Of a stretch of DNA of 64,000 nucleotides, positions 44,046 through 52,095 are shown in pieces. The stretch's first letter is position 1; every line of letters starts with the position of its first letter. The notes under the pieces were generated by a model that worked only from the letters and a program-made list of their open reading frames with translations, had not been told where the DNA came from and made no database searches. The stretch is from assembly GCF_018006725.1 (NCBI RefSeq), contig NZ_JAGMXV010000004.1:1-64000 (forward strand), in the 5' to 3' direction. A program made the translations under genes and the position numbers. The DNA is from Rhizorhabdus sp. GTDB lineage: Bacteria > Pseudomonadota > Alphaproteobacteria > Sphingomonadales > Sphingomonadaceae.

Positions 44046-45071
44046 ATGGGCAAGCCCATGACCGCGACCGTTACCCCGATCCGCCGCGCCGCCGCTCCAT
44101 CACTGGAGCCGATGATGGCGCTCGTGGCGAACGACATGAACGCCGTCAACGCCGTCATCCTCGAACGGATGCAATCCGATGTGCCGCTGATTCCCGAGCT
44201 GGCGGGCCATCTGATTGCCGGCGGTGGCAAGCGAATGCGCCCCATGCTGACGCTCGCCTGCGCGCGCCTGCTCGACTATGCCGGGCAGCGTCACTTCAAG
44301 CTCGCGGCGACGGTCGAGTTCATCCACACCGCGACGCTGCTCCACGACGATGTGGTCGACCAGTCGGGCCTGCGCCGTGGCCGCCGCACGGCGAACATGA
44401 TCTGGGGCAACGCCGCCTCGGTGCTGGTCGGCGATTTCCTGTTCAGCCGCTCGTTCGAGCTGATGGTCGAAGACGGGTCGCTGCGCGTCCTGCGCATCCT
44501 GTCGAACGCCTCGGCGGTGATCGCTGAGGGCGAGGTCAACCAGCTGACCGCGCAGCGCCGGATCGAGACGAGCGAGGAGCGCTATCTCGAGATCATCACC
44601 GCCAAGACGGCGGTGCTGTTCGCTGCCGCCTGCAAGATCGCCGCGGTCGTCGCCGAACGCGAACCGGCGGTGGAAGACGCGCTCGACCAATATGGTCGCT
44701 ATCTCGGCATCGCCTTTCAGCTGGTCGACGACATCATCGATTATGAATCGGACGGCGCGACGATGGGCAAGGACGCGGGCGACGACTTCCGCGACGGCAA
44801 GGTGACGTTGCCCGTCATCCTCGCTTATGCCCGCGCCGAAGGTGCCGATCGCGACTTCCTGCGGGAGGCCATCGAGGGCCTGCGCAACGAGGACGAGGAT
44901 CTGGTCCGCGCGACGGCACTGCTCCGCCAGACCGGGGCGCTGGCCGACACCGCCGCCCGCGCGCGCCATTATGCACAGCGCGCGATCGACGCGCTCGCCA
45001 GCTTCCCCAACGGCATGGCCAAGGCTGCGCTGGTCGAAGCCGCCCAGTTCGCGGTGGCGCGCGCCTACTGA
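44046..45071 (+). CDS. Polyprenyl diphosphate synthase (octaprenyl/decaprenyl type)
   Basis: 341 aa trans-prenyltransferase. The first Asp-rich motif is TATLLHDDVVDQSGLRRGR, the second is FQLVDDIIDYESD, and GGGKRMRP binds the IPP. It makes the side chain of ubiquinone. An ATG at 44058 is an alternative start. It is followed by the first of two REP-like elements. Confidence 0.95.
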   Translation: MGKPMTATVTPIRRAAAPSLEPMMALVANDMNAVNAVILERMQSDVPLIPELAGHLIAGGGKRMRPMLTLACARLLDYAGQRHFKLAATVEFIHTATLLHDDVVDQSGLRRGRRTANMIWGNAASVLVGDFLFSRSFELMVEDGSLRVLRILSNASAVIAEGEVNQLTAQRRIETSEERYLEIITAKTAVLFAAACKIAAVVAEREPAVEDALDQYGRYLGIAFQLVDDIIDYESDGATMGKDAGDDFRDGKVTLPVILAYARAEGADRDFLREAIEGLRNEDEDLVRATALLRQTGALADTAARARHYAQRAIDALASFPNGMAKAALVEAAQFAVARAY

Positions 45072-45081
45072 CTCTTATCCA

Positions 45082-45217
45082 CCCCTCCCTTTCAAGGGAG
45101 GGGCCGGGGGTGGGTCGCGAGCGAAGCGAGCGTCCCCGGTCGACCGACAGACGCCGCCAAGGGCATCGAGCCCCCTGCCGCCGCACCCACCCCATCCCCT
45201 CCCTTGAAAGGGAGGGG
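45082..45217. repeat. REP-like palindromic element, copy 1
   Basis: 136 bp bounded by CCCCTCCCTTTCAAGGGAGG and CCCCTCCCTTGAAAGGGAGG, which are themselves palindromes, with internal GCGAGCGAAGCGAGCG. A nearly identical element lies at 45345-45481. Together they fill the gap between the prenyl synthase and hrpB. Confidence 0.9.
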
Positions 45218-45344
45218 TTTGTCGGTTCAGAGCTGCGAATGTGCTGATCGACGTTGACGTTCTGGCACTGTTTGCCGCCCTAAGCGGTGGCTCCAATGAA
45301 GCCGCGCAGTTCGCAGGCGCCCGCGCTTGCTGACCCGCGCTTCA

Positions 45345-45481
45345 CCCCTCCCTTTCAAGGGAGGGGCCGGGGGTGGGTCGCGAGCGAAGCGAGCGTCCCC
45401 GGTCGACCGACAGACGCCGCCAAGGGGCATCGAGCCCCTTGCCGTCGCACCCACCCCATCCCCTCCCTTGAAAGAGAGGGG
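45345..45481. repeat. REP-like palindromic element, copy 2
   Basis: 137 bp, direct copy of 45082-45217 with a few substitutions and one extra base. The 127 bp between the copies contain no gene I can support. Confidence 0.9.
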
Positions 45482-45504
45482 CTTATAGGTCCAAAGCCGG
45501 TTCG

Positions 45505-47952
45505 ATGTTGCCGATCGAAGCCGTTCTCCCGGATCTGCTCGCCGCCTTGCGCGAAGGGCCCAATGCCGTGCTGGTGGCGCCGCCGGGTGCCGGCAAGACG
45601 ACCGCCGTCGCGCCGGCCCTGCTCGGCGAAGGCTGGTGCGACGGCCGTATCCTGCTCCTGTCCCCGCGCCGCCTCGCCGCGCGTGCGGCAGCCGAGCGGA
45701 TGGCCGAGCTGGCGGGCGAGCCGGTCGGGCGCACCATCGGCTATGCGACCCGGCTCGACAGCCGTCAGTCGGCGGACACGCGCATCCTCGTCGTGACCGA
45801 AGGGATTTTCGTCAACCGCATCCAGGCCGATCCCGAACTGGCGGGCGTGTCGGCGGTATTGTTCGACGAGGTGCACGAGCGCAGCCTCGACAGTGATTTC
45901 GGGCTGGCGCTGGCGCTCGACGCGCAATCCGCGCTGCGCCCCGACCTGCGGCTGGTGGCGATGTCGGCGACGCTGGATGGCGCGCGTTTCTCGACGCTGA
46001 TGGATGGTGCGCCGCTGGTCGAGAGCGCGGGGCGCGGTCATCCGATCGAGATCCGCCATCTGCCCCGCTCGGCTGAGCGGCGCATCGAGGACGACATGGC
46101 CGCCGCGATCCGCCGGGCGCTGGTGGAGGAGCGGGAGGGGAGCCTGCTCGCCTTCCTGCCCGGCGTTGCCGAGATCGAGCGGACTGCCGAGCGCCTGACC
46201 GGCCTGCCGGATGATGTCGCGCTCCACCGCCTCCACGGTTCGCTCGATCCGGCCGAACAGCGCGCCGCGATCGCGCCGTCGCCCAAGGGCACGCGCAAGC
46301 TGGTGCTCGCCACGTCGATCGCGGAGACCAGCATCACGATCGACGGACTGCGCATCGTCGTCGATTCGGGACTCGCCCGACGCCCGCGCTATGACCGGGC
46401 GGCGGGCATGACCCGGCTCGTTACCGAGCGGGCGAGCCAGGCTGCGGCGACGCAGCGTGCTGGACGCGCGGGCCGGCAGATGCCCGGCGTCGTCTATCGC
46501 CTGTGGGAACAGGCGGCGACGGCGGGCCTCCCGCCCTATGATCCGCCCGAAATCCTCGAGACCGACCTGTCGTCGCTGACGCTCGACTGCGCGCTGTGGG
46601 GGGTGAGCGATCCCGCCAGCCTGCGCTGGCTCGATCCGCCGCCCGAGGCCGCCGTGGCCGAAGCCCGCCAGCGGCTGGCCGGGCTCGACGCGATCGACGC
46701 GGACGGACGCCCGACCGCGCATGGCAAGGCGATCGCCGCGCTGCCGCTGCCTCCGCGTCTCGGCCATATGCTGATCCGCGCTGCGGAAGGTGGCTTTGCC
46801 GGCACGGCGGCGGAGATTGCGGTCCTGCTGTCCGAACGCGGTCTCGGCGGGCAGGATGCCGATCTCGATCTGCGCCTGCGCCGCTGGCGAAATGAGCGGG
46901 GGCGTCGGGCGGACGGAGCGCGCCAGCTCGCGGCGCGCTGGGCGCGGCTCGTGGGGCAAGGGCAGGAGCGCGACGATGCGATGGTCGCCGCCTGTGTGGC
47001 GTTGGCCTATCCAGACCGGATCGCGCGGCGCCGGTCAGTCTCGGGCGAGGACTGGATATCGAGCGGCGGGCGGGGCTTCCGGCTCGACGCGACGTCCAGC
47101 CTGGCGCGGAGCGAATGGCTGGCGGTGGCGGAGATCCAGGGTGCGGCTTCGGGGGCACGCATCCTGTCGGCCGTGCCGATCGAGGCGGCAGACGTCGAAC
47201 GTCTGTTCTCCGACCATATCGAACTGCGCCGTACCGCCCGTTTCGACGCGGCCACCGGTGCGGTGGAGGCACGGCGCGAGCGGCGGCTTGGGGCGATCGT
47301 GCTGTCTGCCGGACGCGACGAGAGCGCGTCGCCCGCGATGATCGCTGCCGCCCTGCTCGACGCCGTCCGCACGCGCGGGCTCGATCTGCTCGACTGGAGT
47401 GACGCCGCTCAGGCCCTGCGCGGGCGAGCGGCTTTCGCAGCGGCTCAAGGCGGCGACTTGCCCGACCTGTCCGACGCTATGCTGATGCTGACGCTCGACG
47501 ACTGGTTTCCGCCGCTGGTCGAGGGGCGCCGCCGCCTGTCCGACATAGCGCCCGGCGAACTGATCAACGCGCTTCATGGCCTGCTCGGCTGGGAAGGCAA
47601 GCAGACGCTCGACCGGCTGGCACCCGAACATCTGCAATCGCCGGCCGGCAGCCGCCATCCAATCGACTATGCCGCCGAGGGCGGGCCGGCGGTCGAGGTG
47701 CGGCCGCAGGCGCTGTTTGGGCTGTCGGCGCATCCCATGGTCGGGGGCGGGCGGGTGCCGCTGACGCTGCGCCTCACCTCGCCGGCGGGTCGGCCGATCC
47801 AGACGACCAAGGATCTGCCGGGCTTCTGGTCGGGCAGCTGGTCGGCGGTGGCAAAGGAGATGCGCGGCCGTTACCCGCGCCACCCCTGGCCCGACGACCC
47901 GGCTGCCGCCGATCCCACGCTGCGGACGAAGAAGGCTGCGCAGCGTTCTTGA
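45505..47952 (+). CDS. hrpB: ATP-dependent helicase HrpB
   Basis: 815 aa DEAH/RHA-family helicase. Walker A is VAPPGAGKTTAVAPALL, Walker B is VLFDEVHERSLDSDFG, motif III is MSATLD, and motif VI is QRAGRAGRQMPG. The HrpB C-terminal domain (PF08482-like) follows, ending WSAVAKEMRGRYPRHPWPDDP. It probably acts on RNA; its function in Alphaproteobacteria is poorly known. Confidence 0.95.
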   Translation: MLPIEAVLPDLLAALREGPNAVLVAPPGAGKTTAVAPALLGEGWCDGRILLLSPRRLAARAAAERMAELAGEPVGRTIGYATRLDSRQSADTRILVVTEGIFVNRIQADPELAGVSAVLFDEVHERSLDSDFGLALALDAQSALRPDLRLVAMSATLDGARFSTLMDGAPLVESAGRGHPIEIRHLPRSAERRIEDDMAAAIRRALVEEREGSLLAFLPGVAEIERTAERLTGLPDDVALHRLHGSLDPAEQRAAIAPSPKGTRKLVLATSIAETSITIDGLRIVVDSGLARRPRYDRAAGMTRLVTERASQAAATQRAGRAGRQMPGVVYRLWEQAATAGLPPYDPPEILETDLSSLTLDCALWGVSDPASLRWLDPPPEAAVAEARQRLAGLDAIDADGRPTAHGKAIAALPLPPRLGHMLIRAAEGGFAGTAAEIAVLLSERGLGGQDADLDLRLRRWRNERGRRADGARQLAARWARLVGQGQERDDAMVAACVALAYPDRIARRRSVSGEDWISSGGRGFRLDATSSLARSEWLAVAEIQGAASGARILSAVPIEAADVERLFSDHIELRRTARFDAATGAVEARRERRLGAIVLSAGRDESASPAMIAAALLDAVRTRGLDLLDWSDAAQALRGRAAFAAAQGGDLPDLSDAMLMLTLDDWFPPLVEGRRRLSDIAPGELINALHGLLGWEGKQTLDRLAPEHLQSPAGSRHPIDYAAEGGPAVEVRPQALFGLSAHPMVGGGRVPLTLRLTSPAGRPIQTTKDLPGFWSGSWSAVAKEMRGRYPRHPWPDDPAAADPTLRTKKAAQRS

Positions 47953-48011
47953 CGCGGGTCGGCCCGGTGCGGCAAGGGGGCGGAGAGTTTCAAATCCTTC
48001 GGGACGATCAT

Positions 48012-48311
48012 ATGGCGCACGCGCGTATCTATCAGCAGATCAAGAATGCGATGCAGTCGGGCCGCGCCCGCACGGGCAGCTGGGTGCTGGAGCATGAGCC
48101 CACCGAAGCGAAGCGCGCCGATCCGCTGACCGGCTGGGCCGGCTCGGGCGACACGCGCGGCCAGATCCGCCTGACCTTCCCGACGCTCGAAGCGGCCAAG
48201 GCCTATGCCGAGCGCGAAGGGCTGACCGCCCATGTCGTCGCGGGGCCCGAGCGCAAGCTGAAGCTCCAGGCCTATGCCGACAATTTCGTCGTGGGTCCGA
48301 TCAACATCTGA
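48012..48311 (+). CDS. NADH dehydrogenase accessory protein, NDUFS4-like (ETC complex I subunit)
   Basis: 99 aa from ATG 48012. It contains ARIYQQIKNAMQSGRARTGS, WVLEHEP and the PLTGWAGSGDTRGQIRLTF block typical of PF04800, the alphaproteobacterial homologue of mitochondrial NDUFS4. It stabilises complex I at the inner membrane. The upstream part of the ORF is not conserved. Confidence 0.93.
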   Translation: MAHARIYQQIKNAMQSGRARTGSWVLEHEPTEAKRADPLTGWAGSGDTRGQIRLTFPTLEAAKAYAEREGLTAHVVAGPERKLKLQAYADNFVVGPINI

Positions 48312-48332
48312 CGGTACGGGTGGCGCCTGCCT

Positions 48333-48866
48333 TCAGGCCGCGTCGCCCAATATGTCGCCGGCCAGCAGTAACAGCAGCCGGACGTCGATCATCTTGCCCA
48401 GCCGGCGCTGTTCGGCAATGAAGGCGGGCACTTCGGCCAGCGGCACGCGGTGCACGGTGATGTTCTCGCCCTCGACCCCGCCACCCTCATGGACGCGCTC
48501 GAGCCCGGTGGCACGAACGAGTGAGAAGGTCTCGGTGACCATGCCGGGCGACGAGGAAAATTCGCCGATCGTCTCGATCCGCGCCGCGCGGTAGCCGGTC
48601 TCTTCCTCTAACTCGCGCGCGGCGGCCTCTTCGTCCGGCTCACCCTCGTCGGTATCGCCGATCAGCCCGGCAGGCAGCTCGATGCAGTTGCGCTTCAACG
48701 GCACCCGATATTGTTCGACGAGGAGGACGTGGCCTTCATCGATCGCCAGGATCACAGCGGCGCGGACGCCGCGCGTGCGGCTGACATATTCCCACGTCCC
48801 CTCGCGGCGGACGGTGATGTACTTGCCCTGCCACATCGTCTCGACCGGCTTCACGTCGTCGTTCAC
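48333..48866 (-). CDS. Nudix hydrolase (ADP-ribose pyrophosphatase type)
   Basis: 177 aa from a GTG overlapping the upstream TPM gene as GTGA. The Nudix box reads GEPDEEAAARELEEETGYRA, and the upstream CIELPAGLIGD is typical of ADP-ribose or GDP-mannose pyrophosphatases. It cleaves nucleoside diphosphates linked to other groups. Confidence 0.92.
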   Translation of the reverse strand: MNDDVKPVETMWQGKYITVRREGTWEYVSRTRGVRAAVILAIDEGHVLLVEQYRVPLKRNCIELPAGLIGDTDEGEPDEEAAARELEEETGYRAARIETIGEFSSSPGMVTETFSLVRATGLERVHEGGGVEGENITVHRVPLAEVPAFIAEQRRLGKMIDVRLLLLLAGDILGDAA

Positions 48867-49543
48867 AGGCAGATCATCCGGTTGGGAATTTCGTCGGGGT
48901 CGTTGCCGCTGCGCGGGAAATGCTGCTCCAGCACGTCGCCGATCGCGGTGACGGCGGCGGCCATGCCCTCGCCGGGGCGACCGTCCTTCAGATGATCGAC
49001 CAGCACGGCCATCGCAGCGCCCCAGGCATCGGGCGAGACCTTGGCCACGATCGCCTCATCGGCGACGATCTCGGCGCGGTGCTCCTTGAGCGACAGGTAG
49101 ATCAGTACACCGGTGCGGCTGCGCGTCCTGCGCTCGGTCGACGCCTTGAACAGCGCGACGGCGCGCGCACGCACCCGGCGCGTCTTGGTCGCCGCAGGGG
49201 TCAGCGCCATGCGCAGCGGCCACCAGGCGACGATATAGCGGGTCGCGAGAAACTTGATCGCGGTGGCGAAGACCAGGGTCGTCAGCCACTCGCGCATCGT
49301 CCAGACGTGCCAGCCGCCGGTCAGCCGGTCGAGCAGGCCGATATAGAGATCTGGCAGCGCCGCATAGACCGACAGCGCGAGCAGTGCGACGAGCGCCGCC
49401 CAGATCAGCGGCACGTCATTATAGCTGTCCGACCGCTCGCTGACGATCGTCGCGATCTCGCCGTCGGTCCGCGCCTCGGCTGCCGTCACCGCCTGGGTGA
49501 CGCGGTCGATATCTTCGGCGCTGATGGTCCTGATCTCCGCCAT
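48863..49543 (-). CDS. TPM-domain membrane protein
   Basis: 226 aa. The N-terminal AEDIDRVTQAVTAAEARTDG and the C-terminal domain RTRSRTGVLIYLSLKEHRAE then ADEAIVAKVSPDAW belong to the TPM fold, split by two hydrophobic segments (VPLIWAALVALLALSVYAAL and the region near LTTLVFATAIKFL). Co-transcribed with the next TPM gene (ATGA overlap) and LemA, a common trio of unknown envelope function. Confidence 0.85.
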   Translation of the reverse strand: MAEIRTISAEDIDRVTQAVTAAEARTDGEIATIVSERSDSYNDVPLIWAALVALLALSVYAALPDLYIGLLDRLTGGWHVWTMREWLTTLVFATAIKFLATRYIVAWWPLRMALTPAATKTRRVRARAVALFKASTERRTRSRTGVLIYLSLKEHRAEIVADEAIVAKVSPDAWGAAMAVLVDHLKDGRPGEGMAAAVTAIGDVLEQHFPRSGNDPDEIPNRMICL

Positions 49544-50370
49544 CACCAGCTCCCCGACGAACCGCCGCCACCGAACGACCCGCCGCCGCCCGAAAAGCCG
49601 CCGCCGCCGCCGCCACCCCAGCCGCCGCCACCGCCCCAATGATCGTCATTGCCGCCCCAGCCGGGGCCCCAGATGACGATAGGGCCGCTGCCACCCCGGC
49701 CATAGCGCCGGCCGCCCGAAAAGCGGCTGGCGATGCTCGATCCGGCTATGAACAGGATGACGATGACCCAGAAGATCAAAGCGATCGGGATGCCGCCGCT
49801 TTTGCCCTTCTGTCCCCCGGCGACCATCTTCTGCGCGCGGGCTTCGGCCTGGTCGGGGGGCAATTGCAGCAGCGGGATCAGCGCATCCGCACCGGCCATG
49901 ATGCCGCCGGCCATGTCGCCGTCGCGGAAGCGGGGAAGGATCTGGCGCGAGATGACCACGCTCGACAGCGCGTCGGTGACGATTCCTTCGAGGCCATAGC
50001 CGACCTCGATCCGCACCTTGCGTTCATTGGGGGCGACCAGCAGCAGCAGGCCGTCATTGGCTTTCTTGTCGCCGATCCCCCAGGCCCGGCCGAGGCGATA
50101 GCCATAATCCTCGATCGGATAATCCTCGAGGCTGGCGACCGTTGCGACCACCATCTGGTGCCCGCTCTGTTGTTCCAGCTGGGCGAGCTTGGCCTCCAGC
50201 GCGGTCGCCTGTTCGGGCGACAGCAGTTGCGCCTGGTCGACGACCCGCCCGGTCAGCGGCGGGAAGGTCTGCGCCATAGCCGGCCATGCCGCGACCAGCG
50301 CGAGCAACAGCGCGACGAGCGCGGCTACGACCTTCCATCGGCGGGCGGGCGGGGCGGCGAGCGCCGTCAC
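49543..50370 (-). CDS. TPM-domain (YgcG-like) secreted protein with Gly-rich tail
   Basis: 275 aa from GTG 50370. It has a signal peptide ending AWPAMAQ, a TPM domain (RVVDQAQLLSPEQATALEAK then VRIEVGYGLEGIVTDALSS), a transmembrane segment (IALIFWVIVILFIAGSSIAS) and a tail made almost only of Gly, Ser and Trp. Downstream of lemA by 7 bases. Confidence 0.9.
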   Translation of the reverse strand: MTALAAPPARRWKVVAALVALLLALVAAWPAMAQTFPPLTGRVVDQAQLLSPEQATALEAKLAQLEQQSGHQMVVATVASLEDYPIEDYGYRLGRAWGIGDKKANDGLLLLVAPNERKVRIEVGYGLEGIVTDALSSVVISRQILPRFRDGDMAGGIMAGADALIPLLQLPPDQAEARAQKMVAGGQKGKSGGIPIALIFWVIVILFIAGSSIASRFSGGRRYGRGGSGPIVIWGPGWGGNDDHWGGGGGWGGGGGGGFSGGGGSFGGGGSSGSW

Positions 50371-50377
50371 CGCCGCC

Positions 50378-50971
50378 TCAGAACTGGACCGTGGGGGCCT
50401 TGTCGGCGCCGGCGCTGGCCTCGAACGGCTGCATCGGCTGCGCACCATGGAACACCTTGGCGCCGATCGCGGTCGGGAAGGTGCGGATCAGCGTGTTATA
50501 GGCGCGCACCGACTCATTATAGTCGCGGCGCGCAACCGCGATGCGGTTTTCGGTGCCCTCGATCTGGCTCTGCAGCGCCAGGAACTGGTCGCTCGACTTC
50601 AGATCGGGATAGTTTTCCGACACCGCCAGAAGCCGGCCAAGCGACCCGCTCAGCTGGTTCTGCGCGTCGGCGAAGGCCTTGACCTTGGCCGGGTCCTGCA
50701 GGTCGGCGCCCGACAGCTGGATGCCGGTCGCCCGTGCGCGTGCATTGGTGACGTCGGTCAGCACGGTCTTCTCCTGCGCCGCATAGCCCTTCACCGTCGC
50801 GACGAGGTTCGGGATCAGGTCGGAGCGGCGCTGATATTGCGTCTGCACGTCGGCCCACTTCGCCTTCGCTTCTTCCTGCGCCGTGGGCACGCTGTTAATG
50901 CCGCAGCCTGAAACCGCGATGGCGGCGACGGGGGCGAGCAGGGCAGCGGAGAAGCGGCGATCGAGGCTCAT
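50378..50971 (-). CDS. LemA-family protein
   Basis: 197 aa. A lipoprotein-like start (VAAIAVSGCGINSVPT, lipobox Cys at about 24) is followed by the LemA helical core: AKWADVQTQYQRRSDLIPNL, VATVKGYAAQEKTVL, SENYPDLKSSDQFLALQSQI, and YNESVRAYNTLIRTFPT. It is the first gene of the LemA-TPM-TPM-Nudix operon. Confidence 0.93.
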   Translation of the reverse strand: MSLDRRFSAALLAPVAAIAVSGCGINSVPTAQEEAKAKWADVQTQYQRRSDLIPNLVATVKGYAAQEKTVLTDVTNARARATGIQLSGADLQDPAKVKAFADAQNQLSGSLGRLLAVSENYPDLKSSDQFLALQSQIEGTENRIAVARRDYNESVRAYNTLIRTFPTAIGAKVFHGAQPMQPFEASAGADKAPTVQF

Positions 50972-51115
50972 GCGGGAATCCCTGTAGAACGGACTGTATT
51001 ATTGCGACAGGTAGGCCTGTCCCGCCAAAGGTCAATGGCCGGCTTGACCTTTATGGCGCAGGCGCGATGATCGGATCGCACCAATTTCATCGGCTAGCCA
51101 AAGGGGACGCGAGCG

Positions 51116-51553
51116 ATGCTCAGTGAATTCAAGGCCTTCATCAACCGGGGCAATGTGGTCGATCTGGCCGTTGCCGTCATTATCGGCGCCGCCTTCGGCA
51201 AGATCGTGTCGTCGTTGACAGACGACCTCATCATGCCCGTCATCGGCTTCCTTACCGGCGGGCTCGATTTCTCCAGCCATTTCGTGCGGCTCGGCGCGAT
51301 CCCGGCCGACTTCAAGGGCTCGGTGACCAGCTATGCCGACCTCAAGAGCGCGGGCGTTCCGCTGATCGGCTTCGGTCAGTTCGCCACGGTGGCGGTCAAT
51401 TTCCTGATCGTCGCCTTCGTCATGTTCCTGCTCGTCCGCCAGGTCCGCAAGCTCGAGAAGGTCGAGGAAAAGAAGCCCGAGGCACCGGCCGCGACGCCGG
51501 AGGACGTCGTCCTGCTGCGCGAAATCCTCGCCGAGCTGAAGAAGAAGGATTGA
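51116..51553 (+). CDS. mscL: Large-conductance mechanosensitive channel
   Basis: 145 aa. Family start [27 protein letters not shown], in part, then the second membrane helix [20 protein letters not shown] and a charged cytoplasmic helix. It opens under membrane tension to release solutes. Confidence 0.97.
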   Translation: MLSEFKAFINRGNVVDLAVAVIIGAAFGKIVSSLTDDLIMPVIGFLTGGLDFSSHFVRLGAIPADFKGSVTSYADLKSAGVPLIGFGQFATVAVNFLIVAFVMFLLVRQVRKLEKVEEKKPEAPAATPEDVVLLREILAELKKKD

Positions 51554-51560
51554 GCCCGTC

Positions 51561-51586
51561 GCGCCGACGCTTTTTGCCGTCGGCGC
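51561..51586 (+). terminator. Hairpin after mscL
   Basis: A 9-bp stem GCGCCGACG / CGTCGGCGC with the T run inside the loop (CTTTTTGC) and GCTTTG after it. Likely an mscL terminator, though the T tract placement is unusual. Confidence 0.55.
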
Positions 51587-51624
51587 GCTTTGCCCTTCAA
51601 ATCCGCTGCTCGCTCTCCTATATC

Positions 51625-51960
51625 GTCCCTGCCGGGTTCGCCCGGCTATGGTGATAAATGATGTCGTGGAATAGATGCAGCGGACCCGGGGGCGGTACCC
51701 GGCGGCTCCACCACGAAACCCGCTTCGGCGAGTTTCATGACGGGGCCGAACTAGGATCGACGTGTGTTCAAAGACGATGTTTTTGCCCGGCCTGAATGCG
51801 CCGTAAAACCGTTCAAAATGACAAGTGCCAACGATAACGAGGCGCTCGCGATTGCCGCGTAACTGAATCCTAACGGATAAGGTTACGACGCATTAGCGCG
51901 GTTCGGTCCGCACCGGGCAACAGAAGCGGAATCCAGCGGCCCCGGGGGGGCCGGGCAACA
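51625..51960 (+). ncRNA. ssrA: Transfer-messenger RNA, circularly permuted two-piece form
   Basis: The acceptor piece comes first: it has a T-arm-like GGACCCGGGGGCGGTACCCG and ends CTCCACCA at 51713. After a short intervening loop the coding piece begins at 51742 with GGGGCCGAACTAGGATCGAC, the tmRNA 5' consensus. The tag frame is 51827-51862, GCC AAC GAT AAC GAG ... GCG TAA, giving ANDNEALAIAA. This order is the known alphaproteobacterial permuted gene, processed into two paired RNAs. The outer ends are estimates. A GC-rich palindrome CGGCCCCGGGGGGGCCG follows near 51940 and may be a terminator. Confidence 0.9.
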
Positions 51961-52095
51961 GAACCCCCCGACCTTTCTCTCTCTCCTTTCGTCGCAGACA
52001 GCGGGGCCGACTGTATTTGTCGACTCATACAGTCTTGCGTCGTGCGCGGCCGACCTTAGTGTCCGGCCCATAACCCGCTCTGGGAGAGATTTTTC

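Noticed and set aside
45082..45481. CRISPR or rRNA-type structured repeat
   Set aside because: Only two copies, each a palindromic element of 136-137 bp; no spacer pattern and no RNA family recognised.
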